Shown: positions 8,767-16,822 of the stretch, in pieces
How positions within the stretch are numbered: position 1 is the first letter of the stretch
How the letters are laid out: each line of letters starts with the position of its first letter
Origin: CALBJU01 sp965247125
GTDB taxonomy: Bacteria; Bacteroidota; Rhodothermia; Rhodothermales; UBA10348
Direction: 5' to 3'
Length of the DNA stretch: 64,000 nt
Assembly (NCBI GenBank): GCA_965247125.1
Contig: CBDFGO010000002.1
Location: forward strand, 372,001-436,000
Program-made: the position numbers and the translations under genes
Notes under the pieces: model-generated
Databases searched by the model: none
What the model was told of the DNA's origin: nothing
What the model saw: the letters and a program-made list of their open reading frames with translations, nothing else

Positions 8767-9753
8767 CTACTTCAGGGCAATCATCTTTCCGATCTCGTCG
8801 AAATTATCTCCGGTCAGGCGAAATACATAGACTCCGGCCGGAAGATTGCTCGCATCAAAGGTCGCTTTGTGAGCGCCCGCGGCCTGCCACGAGGCCACCA
8901 GAGTAGTAATTTCGCGTCCCAACGAATCATACACCTTGAGTGATACCAGTTGCGGTGTGTCGAGACGGTATTCAATCGTAGTCGTTCGCTGAAACGGGTT
9001 TGGATACGTTGGCTGTAGATGTACGGACGTCGGAATGGTCTCGGTCTCAATGTCGGTTGCTATTGAGAAATAGATCTGGAGTTGAGGCCGGGCAGACTGA
9101 TCGCCATTCTCCCTACTCGCGAAGCGTTTAGTCGTTGTGTTTACGGTCTCATCACCCAGCAGAAGCCAGCCAAAATTTTCTGCAGGTGTATCGATCCAAT
9201 GGGTCACGTCTGCGACCAGCTCGAGAGTCGAACTCCAGGTGTAGGAGCCTTCCGAGCCGATGAGCATGCTGGCGCTCGCGTCATCAAATTCGCCTCCAGG
9301 AAACTCCCAGGATCCACTATTGAAAAACGTATGGATCCAGGTTGCATCTCAAGTCGAAGGGCTGATACCGGTGCCCTCGTTACCGGTCGCGACGGAAGTA
9401 CCCTCCCCCCAGTCATCCAGCAATCGGTGAACGGAAACGACTCGTGCGCCTGCAACCGTCCTGTTCATGCGCATCTTCAGATGAACACTGTCGATGACGG
9501 CTCCGGCCGGCAGAGCTGAGGCCACGTCGAACGCCAGTACTGCTCTTCGCACCGCGCCTGCATTTCCGGCGCCGGTCCTGCCCACAAATAAATGCGAGCC
9601 CGCTCCATTACTCAAAGTACCGGCAGAGCTTTCATACAGGGTGTTATCTTTGACTGACGTCAGAGTAATGGTGTCCTGCAGGGCGGCAGATTGCCCGGGA
9701 AACATTACGAGGGCCATCAACAATGAGAAAACCAAGAGCCAAAGATTTTTCAT
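8767..9753 (-). pseudogene. Secreted DNRLRE-type protein with T9SS sorting domain, in-frame TGA
   Basis: One frame runs from the ATG at 9753 to 8767 with a single TGA at 9351-9349. The first part has a signal peptide (LWLLVFSLLMALVMFPGQSA) and a DNRLRE-like beta domain (VKDNTLYESSAGTLSNG, FVGRTG, RRAVLAFDV). After the stop the same domain continues in frame (DATWIHTFF, WEFPGGEFDD, GWLLLGDE, KRFASREN) and ends in a type IX secretion C-terminal domain (LQPTYPNPFQRTTTIEYRL, LPAGVYVFRLTG). Relatives usually carry a Gly before DATW, so GGA to TGA is the simplest change. As it stands, translation gives 134 aa without the sorting domain. If functional it would be an extracellular surface protein. 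Confidence 0.75.
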
Positions 9754-9794
9754 GATTCCGGGAGTAGAGAGACGCTAACTTCGAGCCAGTTTCG

Positions 9795-10049
9795 TCAGGA
9801 AAGCCGGTGCTGCATTCGTCGTATGGCGCTGATACTCGAAAATACGGACACGCAGTAAGGTACAATGACGGTCAATACAATTCGAGCCAACCGGTCCGAG
9901 TCGATATCACCCTGGAGAACGGCATCTCCATGATTGATGGCGACAAGAATAATTCCAACCACCACGGCGAAGCGCAATCCTCTGAGGACGATTTCTCTAT
10001 CAACGAGAAGCGATTTCCAGGAAGTTGAATGTTCTTTCACGGATTCCAA
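9795..10049 (-). CDS. nrtS: NrtS-like small membrane protein (nitrate/nitrite transport)
   Basis: 84 aa with two hydrophobic helices. The pattern VLRGLRFAVVVGIILVAINH-GDAVLQG followed by LTVIVPYCVSVFSSISAI matches the NrtS family, small proteins first linked to nitrate/nitrite transport in cyanobacteria and widespread in bacteria. The conserved N-x-GD motif at the end of helix 1 and the VPYxVS motif in helix 2 are both present. Transcribed divergently from the PAS histidine kinase, with about 130 bp between them. No other nitrogen genes are nearby. The family call is from memory of the motif. Confidence 0.75.
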   Translation of the reverse strand: MESVKEHSTSWKSLLVDREIVLRGLRFAVVVGIILVAINHGDAVLQGDIDSDRLARIVLTVIVPYCVSVFSSISAIRRMQHRLS

Positions 10050-10179
10050 ATTGAATTTTCGGGCTGACGGTGTGCAAGATAGGTGTCTATTTCATATGAT
10101 TTGTTTCAACTTGCGAAGCGGATAAATAATTTCGACTCCAGACAGGGAGGGCATTCAACGCCCGATAAATAGCTGAAAC

Positions 10180-12243
10180 ATGAACCAAGACAATTCTGAT
10201 GATAAGGTGAGCAACCCGGCTCCGCCAAAGCTGAGTCGAGCACAGGAGATGGCAGAATTTCCGGACATGAATCCGGGACCTGTTCTTCGTCTTGGTTCTG
10301 ACGGTACGATTGAGATGCTGAATTCCGCCGCACGAGAGGTTTTGGGTGGTCAAGATGCCATTGGCGACTGCTGGTACGATGTGTGTCCAGGGATGGATAC
10401 CAAGACCTGGTCGGCCATAACGAAGGCCGATGAGCCGTTCCATTTTGAAGCGGGCGATTCGGATTCGTGCATTTTGTACACCCACGCCAGGAGACCCGAA
10501 AGCGGCCACATTTTCGTATATGGTGCGGACGTAACCGAGCATCGAAGGGCAGAGATGGCCCTGGCGGAGCAGACTGCTGTGATCGCTGAAATGGCGCGAT
10601 TTCCCGACATGAATCCGGGTCCGGTCCTGCGATTCACAAAAGATGGAAGAATTGTTCTCGCCAATCGTGCAGCAAGAAAACTGTTCAATAAGGAATCGTT
10701 GGTGGGGTTGAACTGGCATGAGGTCTGTCCCGATATGACGGATGAGTTATGGAATCGGGTTATGGCATCAAAAAAAGATGTCAATCATGAAGCAACCGTC
10801 GGCGATCGGTTCATCATTTTCAGCCACACTCCCATTACAGAGGCTGGAAACGTGTTCGTCTACGGCGCAGACGCGACAGATCGTCGCAGAGCAGAAGAAG
10901 AGCTCGCCGAGCGAACAGCTCAAATTGCCGAAATGGCTCGTTTTCCAGACATGAATCCTGGTCCAGTGATCCGTTTTGCAGACGATGGAGCGATTATTCT
11001 GGCTAATCGGGCGGCTCGCGTGCTCTTCAAAGAGGATTCGCTCGTCGGGTTGAACTGGCAGAAGGTGTGCCCGGACATCACCGACGCGTTGTGGGGCAAA
11101 ATTATGTCTTCTGCAAAGGACGTGATTCATGAAGCCAAGGTCAGCGAGCGATACATCACCTTTACGCACACACCTAAGACAGAAAATGGAAACGTGTTTG
11201 TCTATGGCGCTGACGTGACCGAGCAAAAAGATGCGGAACGCATGCTCGCTCAGAGCGAAAAAATGGCGACCCTCGGTACTCTGTCGGCGGGCGTCGCCCA
11301 CGAACTCAACAATCCAGCGGCAGCTGCACGGCGGGGTGCGGAGCATCTGAAAGCAGCGTTTACCAGTTTTCAGAAGACGATGGTACAGGTCGGCCGATTG
11401 GAGCTGACCAACGACGAATACGACCACCTTTTGAAGCTCGATGAATTGGCTCGCACGCGGGCCAGGGCGACATCTACGCTTTCTACTCTTGCGCGCAATG
11501 ATCTCGAACAGGCCATTGAAGATTGGCTGGACGACCACGATGTTGAAAACATCTGGGAAATCATCGACAATCTCGTGGAAGTCGAAATCAGCGTTGAAGA
11601 ACTCGACCGACTTGCCGCGGATATTCCTAAGGATCACATTGAGCTGGTTTTATGCGCGCTGGGCCAGTCATTTGCGGTCTACCAACTTCTCCAGGAAATC
11701 CATCTTGGTACGGAGCGCATTTCATCCATTGTGGGTGCGCTCAAGGAATACTCCTACCTCGATAAAGCCGACATTCTGTCCGTCGACGTGAACACGGGGA
11801 TTCGAAATACGCTGATCATCTTGAACAGCAAATTGAAGGAAGGAGTTGAGGTCATCGAAGAGCTGGACGAGGATCTTCCTGAAATTCAGGCGTTCGGTAG
11901 CGAGCTGAATCAGGTGTGGACAAATCTGATTGACAATGCTGTCGGGGCCATGGGAGGTAGCGGCACGATATGCATCCGCAGCGCTCTCTCTGATGACGGT
12001 GTCATGGTCGAAATTGAAGACAACGGCCCGGGCATTCCAAAAGAAAATCTGCAACGCATTTTCGACGCGTTCTTTACTACAAAGGCGGTCGGAGACGGGA
12101 CTGGGCTCGGCCTTCACACCTGTTATTCCATCGTGGTGAACAAACACGGTGGCCGCCTTGATGTAAAATCTAAGCCAGGATGTACGTGTTTCTACGTGTG
12201 GCTGCCCCTGGTCGGCAAATCGAACGAAGCAGTCGCTAAGTAG
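10180..12243 (+). CDS. Soluble histidine kinase with three tandem PAS repeats
   Basis: 687 aa without signal peptide or membrane helix, so a cytoplasmic sensor. Three PAS units each begin FPDMNPGPV(L/I)R, with their F codons at 10258, 10600 and 10942, an exact spacing of 342 bp (114 residues). Each ends VFVYGAD(V/A)T or similar. A dimerisation/phosphoacceptor domain follows (LSAGVAHELNNPAAAARRG, His near residue 374) with an unusually long helical insert, then an HATPase (QVWTNLIDNAVGAMGG, DNGPGIP, FFTTKAVGDGTGLGL). This type commonly senses soluble ligands or redox state. No partner response regulator is adjacent. Confidence 0.88.
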   Translation: MNQDNSDDKVSNPAPPKLSRAQEMAEFPDMNPGPVLRLGSDGTIEMLNSAAREVLGGQDAIGDCWYDVCPGMDTKTWSAITKADEPFHFEAGDSDSCILYTHARRPESGHIFVYGADVTEHRRAEMALAEQTAVIAEMARFPDMNPGPVLRFTKDGRIVLANRAARKLFNKESLVGLNWHEVCPDMTDELWNRVMASKKDVNHEATVGDRFIIFSHTPITEAGNVFVYGADATDRRRAEEELAERTAQIAEMARFPDMNPGPVIRFADDGAIILANRAARVLFKEDSLVGLNWQKVCPDITDALWGKIMSSAKDVIHEAKVSERYITFTHTPKTENGNVFVYGADVTEQKDAERMLAQSEKMATLGTLSAGVAHELNNPAAAARRGAEHLKAAFTSFQKTMVQVGRLELTNDEYDHLLKLDELARTRARATSTLSTLARNDLEQAIEDWLDDHDVENIWEIIDNLVEVEISVEELDRLAADIPKDHIELVLCALGQSFAVYQLLQEIHLGTERISSIVGALKEYSYLDKADILSVDVNTGIRNTLIILNSKLKEGVEVIEELDEDLPEIQAFGSELNQVWTNLIDNAVGAMGGSGTICIRSALSDDGVMVEIEDNGPGIPKENLQRIFDAFFTTKAVGDGTGLGLHTCYSIVVNKHGGRLDVKSKPGCTCFYVWLPLVGKSNEAVAK

Positions 12244-12357
12244 GACGTTGGACTATACTCACCGCTATTTTCGGAGCCTTTTAGATACTAATTCCTGTAC
12301 GTATCGCGTTTAGAGGTCATGCGTACATCCACTAGCGACCCAAACAGTCCAATCAAC

Positions 12358-12798
12358 ATGTTGATTTCTAAGAAATATTTCGGCGCTGCAGCGCTGGTTC
12401 TATCGATGCTTTTCCCCGCAATGGTGCTGGCTCAGGGAGGGCCGTCTCCAGATTCACCGCGCGGAATGGGCATCCGCAATTTTGTGACGTTGATGCAGGC
12501 GTCAGACGATGATCTGGAATCGGTTATCACCGATACAATCGCTCCTTCTCTGATCGAAGAAAAGGGAGACGGTTTTCTTGCCTACATCCAGGAAGTTCGG
12601 GGTCTTTTGGGGGGATTTGCGAGCCAAGGGTATCGTCCTGTCGGCCCGACGACAATCGGAACGACGCATGATCATTCTTTGGGAGCCATTGACATCGAGT
12701 TTTCTGTCGAGGACGAGAAGCCCCACAGGATTATTGAAATCAAGTTGAGTGGTGGGGCGGCAGATGGGGAAGAAGGTTCCGCTTCCGACCCGCAATAA
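12358..12798 (+). CDS. Secreted hypothetical protein
   Basis: About 146 aa from the ATG at 12358, chosen because it directly gives a signal peptide (KYFGAAALVLSMLFPAMVLAQ); an in-frame ATG at 12319 would add 13 polar residues. The mature part contains FVTLMQASDDDLESVITDTI and a VRGLLGG segment. This resembles the small alpha-beta domain often found beside beta-lactamase or peptidase domains in Bacteroidota secreted proteins, here alone. The acidic C-terminal tail (DGEEGSASDPQ) looks disordered. Convergent with the kinase-propeller gene, stop to stop at 2 bp. Confidence 0.55.
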   Translation: MLISKKYFGAAALVLSMLFPAMVLAQGGPSPDSPRGMGIRNFVTLMQASDDDLESVITDTIAPSLIEEKGDGFLAYIQEVRGLLGGFASQGYRPVGPTTIGTTHDHSLGAIDIEFSVEDEKPHRIIEIKLSGGAADGEEGSASDPQ

Positions 12799-12800
12799 CT

Positions 12801-14135
12801 TTACTGGGACGCTGGAGCGATTCGTTTCGCGACCTCGAACCAGTTCGTAGTCACGTCAATTTTGAATGACTCTGAGCGCGAACCTGGGGTAAATGGTCGA
12901 CTTGAGGCAGATCGTTCGTGGATAACGACGGATCCATTTGACATGAAGTCCATGGAAAAGTCAGAGTTGAAAGCGTTGATGAGGGACGAGCGCCCGGTAG
13001 GTCGAAACGAGCCGTCCAGCGATACAGGTAATCGGATGAGCAGGTTGGGATCTGCATGGTAATACAAAGCAGAGTCGGGTCCCCACAGGGCTTCGTAGGC
13101 CAGCTCCGAGGCATTGGTTGCAACGATGGTGGTCTCGTCTTCCACCGAGTACACGACGACCCGAATTGGATTCCCGTCAGACACTGCAATGAACTTTCCA
13201 TCGGGAGAGAATCGTGGGTCCCGATAACTTCCCGTCATTATGATGCGATCCTCCCCAGATTCGCGATCAAGCATGTGTAGGTTACCGAATCCCTGATTAT
13301 CGTGGTTGATATAGATGATCAGATTCTCGTCCGGGGAGACATCAAAACTGCCTACCAATCCTTCTGTCTCGATGGCCTCTAGTCTGAGAAGTGACGCGTT
13401 TGACCATCTCTCCAGCTTCGAATTAAACTCGAGGTACAGACTTTCGCCGTCCGCTGACCACGCAGAAAAATTAGCTTGTCCGTTTGGGGTTAATTGTCTT
13501 GTATTTCCCGTCTGTCGATCAAAAACAGAGATGTACTCTCCAACACCATTCTCGTCATTGTCCGCCGAAAACGAGATCTGTCTACCGTCGGGTGACACCC
13601 GGTGGTTAAAGTATTTTCCGGTTAGCGTCAGTTGATTTTCAGCTCCACTCGATGGATCCAAGACCACGAAATTATCCCCGAGCGATAGCACTCCGTCAGC
13701 GTTGAACTGCTTCGAGTACATGGTCCCGAACTGATCAATGGTGTAATCGCTCGCAGCACCGACTTCTGCCATGGCGATGCGGACCGCTTCTTCCAGCCCG
13801 AACGGACCCATTTTGATTTGATCTTCGAGCGTATCGCCTTCGATGAATTCCATCGCGATGAACGGACTCGGCTCCGTTCCATGAGGCGCGTTCGACGGAA
13901 CAGCCTCATCGATTTGATGGATGATGGCGATGTTAGGGTGGCTGAGTGAAGCCGCGGCACGAGCTTCCCGGTAGAAGCGGGCACGATCGTCTTCATTGGA
14001 GAGCGCTGCGACCGGAAGAACCTTGATAGCCACCGTTCGGTTGAGCTTCGTGTCTTCGCCCTTGTAGACAATGCCCATCCCGCCGCGGCCAAGCTCGCCG
14101 GTAATTTTGTAATGAGATAGAGTGCTTCCGATCAT
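12801..14135 (-). CDS. Kinase-propeller paralogue lacking the kinase C-lobe
   Basis: 444 aa. Residues 1 to about 118 are the N-lobe of a Hanks-type Ser/Thr kinase (GRGGMG P-loop, VAIKVL lysine, FIAMEFIEGDTLEDQI hinge, GLEEAVRIA). The frame then jumps straight into propeller sequence (FVVLDPSSGAENQLTL, RVSPDGRQISFSAD and so on). The HRD catalytic loop, DFG, activation segment and membrane helix of its paralogues are all missing, so kinase activity and export of the propeller are unlikely. It ends with the array's usual tail (NWFEVAKRIAPASQ). An in-frame internal deletion of roughly 400-450 codons explains it. It starts 11 bp after the upstream kinase stop. Confidence 0.8.
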   Translation of the reverse strand: MIGSTLSHYKITGELGRGGMGIVYKGEDTKLNRTVAIKVLPVAALSNEDDRARFYREARAAASLSHPNIAIIHQIDEAVPSNAPHGTEPSPFIAMEFIEGDTLEDQIKMGPFGLEEAVRIAMAEVGAASDYTIDQFGTMYSKQFNADGVLSLGDNFVVLDPSSGAENQLTLTGKYFNHRVSPDGRQISFSADNDENGVGEYISVFDRQTGNTRQLTPNGQANFSAWSADGESLYLEFNSKLERWSNASLLRLEAIETEGLVGSFDVSPDENLIIYINHDNQGFGNLHMLDRESGEDRIIMTGSYRDPRFSPDGKFIAVSDGNPIRVVVYSVEDETTIVATNASELAYEALWGPDSALYYHADPNLLIRLPVSLDGSFRPTGRSSLINAFNSDFSMDFMSNGSVVIHERSASSRPFTPGSRSESFKIDVTTNWFEVAKRIAPASQ

Positions 14136-14146
14136 GATGCAGCGGC

Positions 14147-16822
14147 CTAATTGTTCAGCAGTTCGGGCACATTTACGAGGAAATGGATGTCCAACTCGAT
14201 GGCACTCGAATCGGGGCGATCCACGTTTTCGGCGCCAGGATTCCTGAAGGACAGGACAAAATGATCCATCTTAGGCAATGTCGCAAAGACGCCTCCAGTT
14301 CTAGAGAAGGACAGGACCATGGACATTTCTGGGGGGGCAAGTTCTCTGAAGACCGGCTCGGTCTGGACGGCGACGGAGTGTACGGAGCGGTCCGTGTCCA
14401 TGGCATAAACTTTTGAGCCATCCGGTGCCCACTGGGGCTTTGTCATGCCGGACTCCCATAAGGGAAAGGGAAGACTCTCCGGGCGCTCAAGAGATTGCAC
14501 AAAAATTCCACCATCATCTTCGTAGGCAATAAATTTACTGTTGGGGGAGAATTTTAGGTGGCGCGGATTGTTGTTTGGGGTTTCTATGACGAATCGGGGC
14601 TTTCCAGTGGGCAAGATGCTTAGCCGGGAAAACAAGCCGATCGTCGGCGGCACTCCTTGAGCATATCCTATATAGGCGCCATCCGGAGACACGTTGAGGT
14701 CGACGAGCCTCGGAATATTTCCCTGAAGGACAATCCGTTCTTCCCCTGTTCCGTCAGCAGCCATCACCATTACAGCATCATCTCCCGATGGCCTGGTTCG
14801 AATGAAAAAAAGCGAATCTCCCGTCACGCCCCACGCCGGATAATCGCTTCGGCCGTCTCGCGTGATGGAGCGTCTTGTCCCTTGTTCCAGATCGAGAATC
14901 ACGATATCCCGACGAATGGGTATGTCCGTAGACTCCACGACAACAATGGCTGCTCGTCTACCATCTGGATGAACGTCGATACTTCTATATCTGGCCGCTG
15001 GGATCAGCTCACGAGAAGAAATCGTATTCAGACTGCCAGCAACCCTCTCGAATACCCTTGGGACGACCGGCTCCAGGAAATTGAAGGATCCAAAGTCGAA
15101 TCCCGCATGCAGCACCGTGCCTTCACTCGAGGCACTCAGGCCCTCTTCTCTCAGGTTTTCGGCCAACGTCGTGATAGGACCGGTCTGCGTATACGTCTTG
15201 AAATCAATCGGGACGGCGTAAGCATTCAAATCCATGTGAATAAGAAGATGTCCCGGGTCCAGCCACTGCGCGCGTCTGCCTGGATAGTCCAGATAACCAA
15301 GGTTTTTGCCGGAGTCGATATCCCAAAACCCAATTTTGGCCGGCTCAGTGCCTCTCTCCGATGTCGCGACGACAACCTCCCCTCCGGGAAGAACGTGGGG
15401 CCAGTCCAGGTCGGATTCTCCTAAGAGGCTGTCTCTCACAACTACCTGCCTTCTTTCGCCAGTCGTAATCGAGACTTCGAACAGCGTCTGATTCTCCTCG
15501 TAAACGACGAGTTCATCATTTCGCCAATTGGCCCTCGGTCCACTTTCGCCTGTCTCAACTACGGGGACCATTGAACTCGACAGAAGCGACAACCGTACGA
15601 TCTCATTACTTCCCGTCAGGAGGAGCGAAGAGCCATCATTGGAGAATTCAGGGTGGAGATAGACACTAGAAGCGGGATATCTTCTCCATTCTTGGGTGGT
15701 GAGATCAAGCGTTAGGATTCCATCCGCAATGAACGCTGCTTTGTTGCCATCTGGAGAAATGTCTGCGGCGGCGAGAGCTGCGTTGAACGACATTGTCTGC
15801 GTGAAGCGTTTCGCACTACTCTGGGCGATTTCGGGAGTGCCAGCTGGCCATAAAAACCAAATTATGACAATCAATAGTGCACCGGCGGCGGCCCAAGCGG
15901 GAGGAGGAAGGTTCACCCCTGGCGAACGCGTGACAGGAATCGCGGCAGCGCTGTGTGCCGGCATCGACGATCTCGAAAGCCCCGGCGATGCCAGATCCAC
16001 GGTTCGGAGGTCAACGATCAGGTCCTTCGCGGTCTGATAACGATCATCTACTTTTTTGGCCAGTAGTTTTCCGACGATCCACTCGAGGCCCATTGGCACG
16101 CCTGTTCTGATGGCTGTGAGCGGCTGAGGGTCTTCGTTCATGATCGAATACGTGACGGCCTGCTCGTAGTCACCACCAAAGGGCAGACGCCCACTGATCA
16201 GCTCGTAAAACAGAACGCCAAGAGCCCATATATCGGTTCGGTGATCAACATTTTCACCCCGGGCCTGCTCCGGACTCATGTATGCGACCGTCCCCAGGGT
16301 CGAGCCCATTCGGGTCAGCATGGTAGAATGCCGTGTCTTGGCGAGTCCAAAATCGAGCACCTTCGCCTCTCCCTTGGCCGTCAGCATCACATTTGCCGAC
16401 TTGATGTCCCTGTGAATGATGCCTTTCTCGTGCGCGGCTTCCAGTGCCAGGGCGACCTGGGACGTGATACGAACTGCTTCTTCGAGAGTGAGCGGCCCTT
16501 CATTAATGTGGTCTTCGAGAGTCTGACCATCGATGAATTCCATCGCGATGAAGGGGCGTGGCTGTTCGCTCGAACCGCCTTCGGGCACGGCTTCGTCAAT
16601 TTCGTGGATCGCCGCGATGTGCTGATGATTCAGCGCTGCAGCAGACTTGGCCTCGCGGTGAAAGCGGGCCCGGTCTTCATCACTCGTGAGCGCCGTCGCC
16701 GGGAGGATTTTGAGGGCAACCGTCCGGTCGAGTTTCGTGTCCTCGGCCTTGTACACGATACCCATACCGCCGCGGCCGAGCTCGGATACGATTTTATAGT
16801 GGGAGAGGGTGGTGCCGATCAT
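14147..16822 (-). CDS. Membrane Ser/Thr kinase with TolB-like propeller sensor
   Basis: 891 aa. The N-terminal Hanks kinase has GRGGMG, VALKIL, HRDIKSANVML, VLDFGLAKT and GTVAYMSPEQARG, so all catalytic residues are present. A membrane helix (WAAAGALLIVIIWFLW) follows near residue 310, then a long WD40/TolB-like repeat region (ADISPDGNKAAFI, DVHPDGRRAAIV, NVSPDGAYIGYA, KFSPNSKFIAYED), presumably outside the inner membrane. Its ATG shares one base with the stop of the upstream paralogue (TGATG), indicating translational coupling. The kinase N-terminus is nearly identical to that of the upstream gene while the propeller differs strongly. Confidence 0.9.
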   Translation of the reverse strand: MIGTTLSHYKIVSELGRGGMGIVYKAEDTKLDRTVALKILPATALTSDEDRARFHREAKSAAALNHQHIAAIHEIDEAVPEGGSSEQPRPFIAMEFIDGQTLEDHINEGPLTLEEAVRITSQVALALEAAHEKGIIHRDIKSANVMLTAKGEAKVLDFGLAKTRHSTMLTRMGSTLGTVAYMSPEQARGENVDHRTDIWALGVLFYELISGRLPFGGDYEQAVTYSIMNEDPQPLTAIRTGVPMGLEWIVGKLLAKKVDDRYQTAKDLIVDLRTVDLASPGLSRSSMPAHSAAAIPVTRSPGVNLPPPAWAAAGALLIVIIWFLWPAGTPEIAQSSAKRFTQTMSFNAALAAADISPDGNKAAFIADGILTLDLTTQEWRRYPASSVYLHPEFSNDGSSLLLTGSNEIVRLSLLSSSMVPVVETGESGPRANWRNDELVVYEENQTLFEVSITTGERRQVVVRDSLLGESDLDWPHVLPGGEVVVATSERGTEPAKIGFWDIDSGKNLGYLDYPGRRAQWLDPGHLLIHMDLNAYAVPIDFKTYTQTGPITTLAENLREEGLSASSEGTVLHAGFDFGSFNFLEPVVPRVFERVAGSLNTISSRELIPAARYRSIDVHPDGRRAAIVVVESTDIPIRRDIVILDLEQGTRRSITRDGRSDYPAWGVTGDSLFFIRTRPSGDDAVMVMAADGTGEERIVLQGNIPRLVDLNVSPDGAYIGYAQGVPPTIGLFSRLSILPTGKPRFVIETPNNNPRHLKFSPNSKFIAYEDDGGIFVQSLERPESLPFPLWESGMTKPQWAPDGSKVYAMDTDRSVHSVAVQTEPVFRELAPPEMSMVLSFSRTGGVFATLPKMDHFVLSFRNPGAENVDRPDSSAIELDIHFLVNVPELLNN

